Shown here: in pieces, positions 8,982-19,595 of the stretch
Numbering within the stretch: the stretch's first letter is position 1
How the letters are laid out: every line of letters starts with the position of its first letter
Assembly (NCBI GenBank): GCA_030144725.1
Contig: JASKMD010000024.1
Span: 3,649,076 to 3,713,075 of the forward strand
Direction: 5' to 3'
From: Haematococcus lacustris
Lineage: Eukaryota > Chlorophyta > Chlorophyceae > Chlamydomonadales > Haematococcaceae
Length of the DNA: 64,000 bases
Notes under the pieces: model-generated
Databases searched by the model: none
What the model was told of the DNA's origin: nothing
What the model saw: the letters and a program-made list of their open reading frames with translations, nothing else
Made by a program: the position numbers and the translations under genes

Positions 8982-11793
8982 ATGCAAGAGTGTGTCTCAC
9001 AAGAAGCCAGTGCCACCCTCCTCGACCTGCCCGATAGCATCCTCAACCTCATTGTCCTGAATTTGGACTACCAAGCATGCGGGACGCTGTCGCAAACATC
9101 TGGGCGCCTGCGTGGGGTTGTGCTCGAAGTGCTGGCACAACGAGGTGTGAAACAACCTTGGACACAGGCGGGCCAGCAAACCGTGGGGCACCTAGCAGTA
9201 GACAAAGGAAACTAAATGCCGCTGGTTCATCCTTTGTACTCTCATGATGCCCACATCTGCACTTGAACTCACCCAGCCACTTTGCTGAACACTACCAACA
9301 CTTAGCAGCCCGACTCAACCTGGGTGGAGCCATGCAGGTCCATATGCAGTGGAGCTGGAACATCGCCACTGGCACATGTGCCACAGCATGCTGTCAGGTA
9401 GCTGGCGCCAGCATCTCTTCGCCACAGCCCATGCGCGCAGCAGGCGCCTGGCGCAGCAAGCCAGGACGGAGCAGCACGAGCAGCAAGGCTCGCACACCAC
9501 AACACCTACAAACAATATGACAGCTGCAGCACGTCAGCAGACATGGCAGCAAAGACAGACACCCAGACACGCCATAGTGGAAGATGCCAACATGGAGTTT
9601 GCGTCATTCTGTGTCCCAGGTACGAACCATGCCCTGCGTCCCCTAGCAGCAGCCAGCCCTGTATCTGGTGCACAGCATGCCACAGGGCTGATGGAGTACA
9701 GGTGCTAGCTTGCTTCCCAGCTCATGCCTCAGGGTCAGGGTCAGGGTCAGGGTCAGGGTTAGGGCCAACCTCTAATCCTGTTGTGCCTCCCACTGCTGAG
9801 AAGCTGAGTCATCCCGCCCTGCATCCTACCACCACTGTCACCCTCTGTGCACTTCAACCCAACAGACCTCAACCCTGATCCGATGATCTTAGTGGGTCCA
9901 GGTGTCAGGCCTGCTGCCCATGGACTCTTCATCATCGCCATGCACATGCAGCCCATGCCCCCCCTCCATGCCACACCCCTTGTGCCTCCAAACCGCCATG
10001 TCACGCCTGCTTGTTTGTCCAGCACACCTATAGTCAGCGTTGGAGGAAATGGGTAGCACACACGACCCTGCATGGAGTACCTGCATGGGTGGCTATGGAC
10101 TTTGAGAGGCCGTCAGGCACTGGTCCCCTGCGCGGGCTGTCCCCTGCGCTGATTTCACCTTGTTGCCACATGCAGGGTCTAACCGCATTGTACACACGCC
10201 GGTGGCAATGCTCCCGTTGCACACCCTCTTGTGGCAATGGCTGCTGCACTCAGCTGCCGTGCCCCTGCAGGTCCTGAGGTGACGGCTGCCACCAGCCAGG
10301 TGGTCAGTGATGGGCTGCGCCTCATGTTTGCTGGCGGCAGCAGCCTGGCTGGCCTGAAGGCGCTGGTGCCGCCGCTGTTCCCGGCATCGCCCCGGGCACC
10401 TTCCGGCATGGTGATTGGTGTGGTACTTGTCATGTCATACAAGCCATGCAAACCCATGCAAGCATGTGCTGATCAGACATGCTTTCGTGTTTCGCCTAGC
10501 TTTGTGTTGCCTAGCTTGCCCTCGCTCATGGGCTGACGTGCTCTGAATCAGCACCTGACCTGACATGACATGACCAATGACCTGACCTGGTGCCTGACCT
10601 ATCCTGATCCGACCTGATCCTGGGGCCAGCAAACTTGCACCCAAAACATACGTCAGTCATGCTTGCTTGCTCATGTCAGCCATGCTTGGCTAAACTACCC
10701 GCTTGGTGGCAGTAGTGTCGTAGGCCAAGCAGCCACACCAGGCTGATGGTCACCACCATCATCAGCATACGAGCCTGTAGTTGGCAATGTCACAGAGATG
10801 CTCTGCCTGCTTGACCTGCAGACCCACACCATACCCCTGCGCAGCCTCACGGACTGCACCCAGCTTAGCCTCCTGCTGCTCCAGCCGCCCCTGCCCCTCC
10901 CCACCCACGCTGCCCAGCTGGGGGGCCTGACGTGGCCCCAGCCTGCCGTCACCCTGCACTCCCTGCCCGTGCCGCCACCTGCCCTGGCCGGGGGCCAGCA
11001 CCCCACCCCCACACCCCGCCACAGCCTCCCTCACCTGGGGGACACCCCAGACGCCAGCTGGCAGCCAGCTGGGGGGCATGGGGGCCAGGAGGGGGAGGTG
11101 GGGGAGGCTGGGGGGTCTCAGGGGGGAGGGGCGGCTGGGGCCTCACAGCAGGGAGCCACCTGGCTGGCAGGGGGGCAGGGCCAGGGCGGCTCACACCAGC
11201 AGCAGCTGCCTGGTCTGGTGGCCATTGTCCCTAGCGCTCAGCCCCTGGTGGGCCACCCCTGCGAAGCTGTGCTGGGCCCAACCACCTTACCCGCCTCAAC
11301 TGATTCAACCGCTGGCTCTGGGCAGAGGCCTGCAAGGCGAGGGCCGACAGCGGGTAGCTCCAGCAGTGGAGCTGGGACTGCGCAACAGCTGCTGGGGCTG
11401 GGTGCCCCTGGGGGTGGCACAGCAGCAGGGGGGCCGGCTCACAGCCCAGCACCACCTTTACGTCTGGTGAGTGGCCCCATTGCAGGCTGCACAGCGTAGC
11501 ACAGCTTACAGCTTACTATCCCGCCTCTACTCTTACTACTCCACACGGCATCACTACTTCCCTGGCACTACTAGCGTAATGTGTAATGCTTAGAATAATG
11601 TGTACAATTCTGTGCAAGCCTGGCTCAGCACCTTGACCCTCACTACGGGTGGTGCTTTGTCTGTGTGGAGTTATGTCCCCATGCACAGTCCCCATGCACA
11701 GCACACAAGAATAGCAGGGCAGGGTGTGCATGAGGACCATGGTCAGGTCAGGCTAGATCAGGGCCAGAGCCAGAGCCAGGGCCAGGGCCAAGA

Positions 11794-11842
<49 letters not shown>

Positions 11843-14034
11843 CAGGGCTGCGTAGCTAGCAGACAGGTGTGTGGAGCTGCAGCAGGCAGAGGGGCCTCCT
11901 GCCACAGCACCATGGAAGCAGCTGCTGCCTCACCATGCCAACTAAGCAGCCCCTGCCCCAACCCTTGCAAGTTGAGGATGGCAGCGCTGTGGCAGCAGCT
12001 GCCTGGCCCACACAGCCGCTGTACTGCAAACTGGAACAAAGTGTAGCACATGGCCACTGCTCCGCCTTCATAGCCCCAGCCACATTTCCAGCCTCAACCC
12101 ACCTGCCCGCTGCCTGTTGCCCACCAGCCCAGCCTGCTGCCTGCTGCCTGCTGGTGGTTGCTCACCAGACTTGGGGGTTTAGGGTTAGGGTTAGGGTTAG
12201 GGTTAGGGTCCCTTAGGTACCCTACCCTACCCTACCCCTGCTGCCAGCTGGTTGCTGCTCACCAGGCTTGCCCCTCTCTGCCCGCAGGGGCTGCAGCTCC
12301 TGCTGCACACGCCGCCTGCCTGCCTGGCCCGCCTGACCTACCTGGACGTCTCCTACCACCAGGAGCTGACAGACAGCGACCTCGCGCTGCTGCTGGGGCG
12401 CTGCGGCAGGGAGCTGAAGCACCTGGCGGCCAGGGGCACGCAGCTGGGCCCCTTGTGCCTCATGAAGCTGGGCAGCCAGGTGGGTGGGGCCAGGGGCGGT
12501 CAGGGGAGACAGGGTCAGCGTCAAAGGTCAGAGGCGAGGGGGGAGGGGCACAGGGCCAAGGGGGGTCCATGGGGCTGGGGGGGCGGCAGGGGTCAGGGGG
12601 GTCAGGGGGCCAATGGGAGCATTCTTAGCAGCCCTGGTGGCTGAGCCCGGGAAGGAGGGTTTGAGGGCAGCGTCCGTGTCAGGGTGGTTGTGTCAAGGGG
12701 TGGCCACACAGGTCAGGGAAGTAGGCTTCCAGTAGAGTGGGGCTTCAAAGTGAGGGTGAGGTGGCAAGGGGGAGACGAGGGGCGGCAGCAGGGTTGGCAG
12801 TGAGCTGTAGGAGGGTCTGGGGGCAGCAGCAGGGGTTAGGTGGCTACCAGCTGGGGTGGGGGCTGCTGCAGGGGGTGGAGCAGTGGGGTTGCAGCAGGTG
12901 GGCAGCCAAGGAGGTGAAGGCAGTAGGGGGAGGGGGAGGCGTCAGACTGAGCGTGAGGGGGAAGGGGGCTGACTAGGGGCAGTGAGCCGGCAGTGGAGGG
13001 TGCAGGGCCAGTGCAGGACCGCTTGCATGCTGTGATGAACATGCTGCATAGGGCCGCCAGTCAAGTATGTTATGGAGCGGTGCACAGCCGTCCTGCCAGG
13101 CCCTTTACACTATGGCATGGCCAGCACTCACCTCAACAGCTATCCAATCCAATAGGATCTGAATAGCACCCAACGCTGCCTGCTGCTCCTGCTGGACCCC
13201 ACACGCTGCCCGCTGCATCCTGACTTGGTCTGGCTCACTCTGACATGCAGGGCCGGTTGGATCTCCATGCCCTGGACCTCTCACACTCCTTGGTGTGTCG
13301 GCCTGCCAGTCCCACAACCTCCACAAGTGTGACCTCTTCCGCCATCACTCCTGCATACCAAGCCACTCCAGCACACCCGGTCCTGGGGACTCCATCCCTC
13401 TGCACCACCCTTCCCAGCAGCCGGGTGCAGCAGCAACAGCAGCAGCAGCAGCCCCTTCCCCACGGCTCCCCTGCCCCATACCCCAGCAACACAGCAGTGG
13501 CTGCAGCCGCCCCCGGTGCCTCCCCCAGTGCCAGGGCCAGCCTGCTAGAGGCTGATCAAGCCCCACCCCTTACTACCAGTCCACATCATCACCCAGGTGA
13601 AGCAGCAGCTAGTGCAGTCAGGGACGTGCAGCGGGAGGGCAGTGGGTCGGCTGCTGTGACTCAGGGCCTGGCAGGATGTGGCTGGGGCATGAGTGAGAGA
13701 GGACCAGGGTCAGTGCGGGGCCTGGGGATGGTAGGGTGTGGCAATGTACGCCAGCCCTCTCCCTCCCCGACTAAGCTCGTGATGGGTCTGGCCGCCCTGG
13801 ACTTTGGCCTTCGGCACAGACGCCCAGCTGACCTGAAGCAACAACAGCAGCAGCTAGTGGGGCAGCGAGATATGCCGACCTCCGATGGTGGGTTTGGCTC
13901 TTGTGGCACTGGCACACCAGGGTTTTCAGGGGGCCTAATAAGGTGAAAGTGTTTCCCCTGCTGTGGTTAAGCTGCTGCACGCAAGGAGTACACACCCGCC
14001 CGCCCGCCCACCCGCCCGCCCGCCCGCCCGCCCG

Positions 14035-14111
<77 letters not shown>

Positions 14112-14644
14112 TAATGCCATTGTGCCGTCCCCTGTGCTGCTGCCACTGCCCTGCCCCATCTGCCTCCCTGCGCTGCGCTGCTGCTGCCCAGCCCCCAGAG
14201 CGAGTTCAACAGCTGTGCTGTGCTGCTGCAGGGGGCCAGCCACTCTTCATCAGGCTGCTGAGGTCAGCCCTAGGGCGTCTGCACAACCTGACCGGTGAGG
14301 CACTGGCGGCTGGGAAGCCAGAGGAGCATGGCTTGCATGGGTCCAGCTGAGGCAGGGTCCAGCTGAGGCAGGGTCCAGCTGAGGCAGGGGGACATGGCAG
14401 GCATGAGCTGAGAGCAGGTAGAGGAGGCACGTCACGGGGAATAGGACTGTACTGCATATTCAAGGCTGAGCACAGCGGGTGATGCTGGGAGGCGAGGAAG
14501 GTGATGCTGGCTGTGGCCTTGGGCTGGGAGAGAGGGGCGGGGATGGGGTGGAGAAGGTAGTGGTGCTCCAGGTGTTGCTGATGTTGCCGCTGGTAGTGAC
14601 AAGAGTGGCATCCATGCTCTAAAATACTCCTGATGCTGAGAAGA

Positions 14645-14691
<47 letters not shown>

Positions 14692-15276
14692 TCTGTCTCT
14701 ACCGCTGCTGTTTCTGTTGCCTGTGTTTACTCCACAAGGCAATGCAGTGGCCTGCCAGCCCCTCCTGCCCCTACACTGCAGACTTGCGGCTGGCCGGCTG
14801 CGACCTCACTGGCCTCCTGGAGCCATTAGAGCCGACAACCACCCACCGGCCCCGGCCCACAGCCCCGCAAGCCCTGCCCCCCGCTGCCCGGCCCCACTCA
14901 GCACTACCCAGCCTGATGCATGAGGTCACCGCTGCTGACCCTTCCCATCCAGCTCCCCTGCCCTCAGCTGAATCCCAGCATGGGGTGCTGTCTGCTGCCC
15001 CTCCAGCCCCTGCCCTGTCTCCTTCTTCATCACCCTCCCCTGCAACCTCACACTCACTAGCTGGGGCTCCTGGTCTTAGTGCCACACAGCTGCTGGCAGC
15101 CACCCTGACCCGGTGTCACACTTTGGACCTGGGTCACACCCGAGGCATCACACTAAAGCAGCTGGCAGCAGTGCTGACTGGGGCGAGTGGGTTGAGGCAC
15201 CTGCACCTCAGAGGCAGCTGGCTGGCTGGTGACTCTGCGAGAGCGGATGCCCTGAGCATGCACAATGGGATGGGCC
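8982..15276 (+). CDS. F-box / leucine-rich-repeat protein (left copy, 3' end in gap)
   Basis: Probable substrate-recognition subunit of an SCF-type ubiquitin ligase. Exons: 8982-9144, 9338-9619, 9866-9901, 10271-10417, 10766-11466, 12288-12479, 13251-13887, 14232-14294, 14782 to the gap at 15276; all phases agree, giving 905 residues before the gap. Exon 1 carries the F-box (LLDLPDSILNLIVLNLDYQ, then TLSQTSGRLRGVV), residues about 12-50. Leucine-rich repeats appear in exons 6-9: LARLTYLDVSYHQELTDSDL, LHALDLSHS, LRLAGCDLTGLL and CHTLDLGHTRGITLKQLAAV, separated by long Ser/Pro/Gln-rich insertions (exons 5, 7 and 9). The ATG at 8982 is the first in frame before the F-box. The right arm carries exons 1-5 only. 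Family assignment is from motif reading; the substrate is unknown. Confidence 0.72.
9729..9765. repeat. (GGTCAG)n microsatellite, left arm
   Basis: About six AGGGTC units in F-box intron 2. The mirrored tract in the right arm (18069-18132) is longer, about ten units. Confidence 0.9.
11760..11850. repeat. (CCAGAG)n microsatellite in F-box intron 5
   Basis: CCAGAG/CCAGGG hexamers, about fourteen units. The right-arm equivalent near 15945-15977 has only about four to five. Confidence 0.9.
12179..12208. repeat. Interstitial (TTAGGG)5
   Basis: Five perfect TTAGGG units in F-box intron 5, about 160 bp beyond the point where the two inverted arms stop matching. TTAGGG is a known telomere repeat in several chlamydomonadalean algae. 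Here it is internal, inside a gene. Confidence 0.9.
13986..14110. repeat. (CCGC)n / (CTGC)n tetranucleotide tract
   Basis: CCCG tetramers switching to about 19 CTGC units, inside F-box intron 7. Confidence 0.95.
14644..14690. repeat. (CTG)n tract in F-box intron 8
   Basis: About 15 CTG units ahead of exon 9; noncoding in the proposed gene model. Confidence 0.9.
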
Positions 15277-15776
15277 NNNNNNNNNNNNNNNNNNNNNNNN
15301 NNNNNNNNNNNNNNNNNNNNNNNNNNNNNNNNNNNNNNNNNNNNNNNNNNNNNNNNNNNNNNNNNNNNNNNNNNNNNNNNNNNNNNNNNNNNNNNNNNNN
15401 NNNNNNNNNNNNNNNNNNNNNNNNNNNNNNNNNNNNNNNNNNNNNNNNNNNNNNNNNNNNNNNNNNNNNNNNNNNNNNNNNNNNNNNNNNNNNNNNNNNN
15501 NNNNNNNNNNNNNNNNNNNNNNNNNNNNNNNNNNNNNNNNNNNNNNNNNNNNNNNNNNNNNNNNNNNNNNNNNNNNNNNNNNNNNNNNNNNNNNNNNNNN
15601 NNNNNNNNNNNNNNNNNNNNNNNNNNNNNNNNNNNNNNNNNNNNNNNNNNNNNNNNNNNNNNNNNNNNNNNNNNNNNNNNNNNNNNNNNNNNNNNNNNNN
15701 NNNNNNNNNNNNNNNNNNNNNNNNNNNNNNNNNNNNNNNNNNNNNNNNNNNNNNNNNNNNNNNNNNNNNNNNNNNN
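15277..15776. other. Assembly gap, 500 N
   Basis: Exactly 500 Ns, typical of a scaffold join of unknown true size. It separates the left contig, which ends inside F-box exon 9, from the right contig, which begins inside intron 5 of the mirrored copy. Confidence 0.99.
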
Positions 15777-18700
15777 CAGCTGTGTGGGCCAGTCAGCTGC
15801 CACACCGCTGCCATCCTCATACTTGCAAGGGTTAGGGCAGGGGCTGCTTGATTGGCATGGCGATGCAGCAGCTGCTTCCATGGTGCTGTGGCAGGAGGCC
15901 CCTCTGCCTGCTGCAGCGCTCCACACCTGTCTGCTAGCTACGCAGCCCTGGCCCTGGCTCTGGCTCTGGCCCTGATCTAGCCTGACCTGACCATGGTCCT
16001 CATGCACACCCTGCCCTGCTACTCTTGTGTGCTGTGCTGTGCTGAGCCTTGCTGGACTGTGCTACTGTGCATGGGGACATAACTCCACACAGACAAAGCA
16101 CCACCCGTAGTGAGGGTCAAGGTGCTGAGCCAGGCTGACACATAATTGTACACATTATTTTAAGCATTACACATCACGCTAGTAGTGCCAGGGAAGTAGT
16201 GATGCCGTGTGGAGTAGTAAGAGTAGTGGCGGGATAGTAAGCTGTAAGCTGTGCTGCGCTGTGCAGTCTGCAATGGGGCCACTCACCAGACGGAGAGGTG
16301 GTGCCAGGCTGTGAGTCAGCCCCCCTGCTGCTGTGCCACCCCCAGGGGCACCCAGCCCCAGCAGCTGTTGCGCAGTCCCACCTCCACTGCTGGAGCTACC
16401 TGCTGCCGGCCCTCGCCTTGCAGGCCTCTGCCCAGAGCCAGCGGTTGAATCAGTTGAGGCGGGTAAGGTGGTTGGGCCCAGCACAGCTTCGCAGGGGTGG
16501 CCCACCAGGGGCTGAGCGCTAGGGACAATGGCCACCAGACCAGGCAGCTGCTGCTGGTGTGAGCCGCTACCTGATGACCAGCCAGGGGCTACGCCCTGGC
16601 CCTGCCCCCCTGCCAGCCAGGTGGCTCCCTGCTGTGAGGCCCCAGCCGCCCCTCCCCCCTGAGACCCCCCAGCCTCCCCCCCCTCCCCCTCCTGGCCCCC
16701 GTGCCCCCCAGCTGGCTGCCAGCTGGCGTCTGGGGTGTCCCCCAGGTGAGGGAGGCTGTGGTAGGGTGAGGGGGTGGGGTGCTGGCCCCCGGCCAGGGCA
16801 GGTGGCGGCACGGGCAGGGAGTGCAGCGTGACAGCAGGCTGGGGCCACGTCAGGCCCCCCAGCTGGGCAGCGTGGGTGGGGAGGGGGAGGGGCGGCTGGA
16901 GCAGCAGGAGGCTAAGCTGGGTGCAGTCCGTGAGGCTGCGCAGGGGTATGGTGTGGGTCTGCAGGTCAAGCAGGCAGAGCATCTCTGTGACATTGCTGAC
17001 TACAGGCTCGTATGCTGAGGTTGGTGGTGACCATCAGCCTGGTGTGGCTGCTTGGCCTACGACACTACTGCCACCAAGCGGGTAGTTTAGCCAAGCATGG
17101 CTGACATGAGCAAGCAAGCATGACTGACGTATGTTTTGGGTGCAGGTTTACTGGCCCCAGGATCAGGTTGGATCAGGATAGGTCAGGCACCAGGTCAGGT
17201 CATTGGTCATGTCATGTCATGTCATGTGCTGATTCAGAGCATGTCAGCCCATGAGCGAGGGTAAGCTAGGCGACACAAAGCTAGGCGGAACACGAAAGCA
17301 TGTCTGATCAGCACATGCTTGCATGGGTTTGCATGGCTTGTATGACATGACAAGTATCACACCAATCACCATGCCGGAAGGTGCCCGGGGCGATGCCGGG
17401 AACAGCGGCGGCACCAGCGCCTTCAGGCCAGCCAGGCTGCTGCCGCCAGCAAACATGAGGCGCAGCCCGTCACTGACCACCTGGCTGGTGGCAGCCGTCA
17501 CCTCAGGACCTGCAGGGGCACGGCAGCTACTGAGTGCAGCTGAGTGCAGAAGCTGAGTGCAGCAGCCATTGCCACCAGGGGGTGTGCAACGCGAGCATTG
17601 CCATCGGTGTGTGTACAATGCGGTCAGACCCTGCATGTGGCAACAAGGTGAAATCGGCGCAGGGGACAGCCGGCACAGGGACCAGTGCCTGACGGCCTCT
17701 CAGAGTTCACACCCACCCATGCAGGTGCTCCATGCAGGGTCGTGTGCGCTACCCTTTCCTCCCATTCTCTCAAACCCATTTCCTCCAACGCTGACTATAG
17801 GTGTGCTGGGCAACCAAGCAGGCGTGACATGGCGGTTTGGAGGCACAAGGTGTGTGGCATGGAGGGGGGGCATGGGCTGCATGTGCATGGCGATGATGAT
17901 GAAGAGTCCATGGGCAGCAGGCCCGACACCTGGACCCACCAAGATCATCGGATCAGGGTTGAGGTCTGTTGGGTTGAAGTGCACGGAGGGTGACAGTGGT
18001 GGTAGGATGCAGGGTGGGATGACTCAGCTTCTCAGCAGTGGGACGCACAACAGGATTAGAGGTTGGCCCTAACCCTGACCCTGACCCTGACCCTGACCCT
18101 GACCCTGACCCTGACCCTGACCCTGACCCTGAGGCATGAGCTGGGAAGCAAGCTAGCACCTGTACTCCATCAGCCCTGTGGCATGCTGTGCACTAGATAC
18201 AGGGCTGGCTGCTGCTAGGGGACACAGGGCATGGTTCGTACCTGGGACACAGAATGACGCAAACTCCATGTTGGCATCTTCCACTATGGTGTGTCTGGGT
18301 GCCTGTCTTTGCTGCCATGTCTGCTGACGTGCTGCAGCTGTCATATTGTTTGCCGGTGCTGTGGTGTGCAAGCCTTGCTGCTCGTGCTGCTCCGTCCTGG
18401 CTTGCTGCGCCAGGCGCCTGCTGCGCGCATGGGCTGTGGCGAAGAGATGCTGGCGCCAGCTACCTGATAGCATGCTGTGGCACATGTGCCAGTGGCGATG
18501 TTCCAGCTCCACTGCATATGGACCTGCATGGCTCCACCCAGGTTGAGTCGGGCTGCTAAGTGTTGGTAGTGATCAGCAAAGTGGCTGGTTGAGTTCAAGT
18601 GCAGATGTGGGCATCATGAGAGTACGAAGGAGGAACCAGCGGCATTTAGTTTCCTTTGTCTACTGCTAGTCGCCCCATGGCCCGCCTGTGTCCAAGGTTG

Positions 18701-18871
18701 TTTCACACCTCGCTGTGCCAGCACTTCGAGCACAACCCCACGCAGGCGCCCAGATGTCTGCGACAGCGTCCCGCATGCTTGGTAGTCCAACTCCAGGACA
18801 ATGAGGTTGAGGATGCTATCGGGCAGGTCGAGGAGGGTGGCACTGGCTTCTTGTGAGAGACACACTTGCAT
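15777..18871 (-). CDS. F-box protein (right-arm copy, 3' part missing)
   Basis: Mirror copy of the F-box/LRR gene. Exons on the minus strand: 18709-18871, 18242-18523, 17930-17965, 17363-17509, 16287-17014; 452 residues with all phases intact. Exon 5 is 728 nt against 701 in the left copy because of a 27-nt in-frame insertion. The F-box reads LPDSILNLIVLELDYQ, one residue different from the left copy, and the N-terminus begins MQVCLSQ against MQECVSQ. LRR exons 6-9 are absent because the contig starts at 15777. It is therefore a partial gene in this assembly, not shown to be a pseudogene. Confidence 0.7.
18069..18132. repeat. (GGTCAG)n microsatellite, right arm
   Basis: About ten CCCTGA units (minus-strand TCAGGG). 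Longer than the left-arm copy. Confidence 0.9.
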
Positions 18872-19595
18872 CCCTTGCTTGCTGGCAAATCAAGGGGGGT
18901 CATGGTTGTGCACTTTTTCGTCTCTTTTTGCCCCATGCCGATCATGCAAGACATTCTATGCACCGGTTGAAATAGTGGCTAGTCCACTGGCTACGACGCA
19001 GCTGCCGACCTTCCTAACGCGCAAGCATGTGCTTGTGGTCTATCTCTTCCTTTTTCCAATAACTATATGATCTCCATGGATGTCTTGACCTGTGTGTGTG
19101 TTTGTCTGTGACCTCCGTGTCAACGGTATGCACCGTAACCCTGACCGGATGTCCAGGGTTCGACAGCTTGGCAGCGTAACTACCAGACAGCAAACCAGTG
19201 CAAAGGCCGCAGACCAAGGCGGCGGCAGTGTAGAGTGCGGCGGCATTAGCTGAGGTATGTTCCATCATGTGCCACAATGGGTGGTCCATGTTACCATCCC
19301 CGTTTGCAGATGCTTACAGGCTGCTTGTGGCCCTGTCACATCGCTGCTGATCGCTCCATCTGTGGTGGCATTATGGCGAACATGAGCAAGGGCACGGTGG
19401 TGCGTTTGTCTACACAACACTTGGTCACAAGGTTTCCATGAATGCAATCCTCACCTCAGCGGTGTAAGCCACCTATCACAATCCTCACCAATCTCAATTG
19501 CACACTTCTGCACAGCGCATGCTCAGCGAACCCCTAGTTGAGAACCCCTGACTGCTCAACCACAAAGCTATCTATCAACAAACAACGGAGCAAAA
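18872..19595. other. Region between F-box and SNARE genes, right arm
   Basis: Matches the left arm at 8417-8981 and 3849-3973. No gene recognised. It contains the 23-bp LINE scrap at 19456-19478. Confidence 0.5.
19456..19478 (+). mobile_element. 23-bp LINE 3'-end scrap with 11-bp TSD (right arm only)
   Basis: The insert contains GCGGTGTAAGCCAC, the 3' terminus of the LINE at 37843-39296. It is flanked by CAATCCTCACC at 19445-19455 and 19479-19489. The left arm has the empty site (one copy of the target near 3958-3966). Confidence 0.65.

Larger units (their letters stand above)
1..12018 (+). repeat. Left arm of large inverted repeat
   Basis: This arm matches 15777-23535 in reverse complement over its whole length, apart from the private block 3974-8416 and microsatellite length differences. 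Shared landmarks in mirrored order are the GGGT tract, the TnpB-like remnant, all six SNARE exons and F-box gene exons 1-5. Every SNARE exon has identical length in both arms. The arms differ by scattered substitutions, a 27-nt in-frame indel (right arm, about 16565-16600), a 23-bp LINE scrap (right arm only) and GGTCAG/CCAGAG copy number. The arm ends near 12018 because the right copy stops at the N gap. Confidence 0.93.

Noticed and set aside
15777..18871. Calling the right F-box copy a pseudogene
   Set aside because: All visible exons are intact and in phase; the missing 3' part is explained by the assembly gap.
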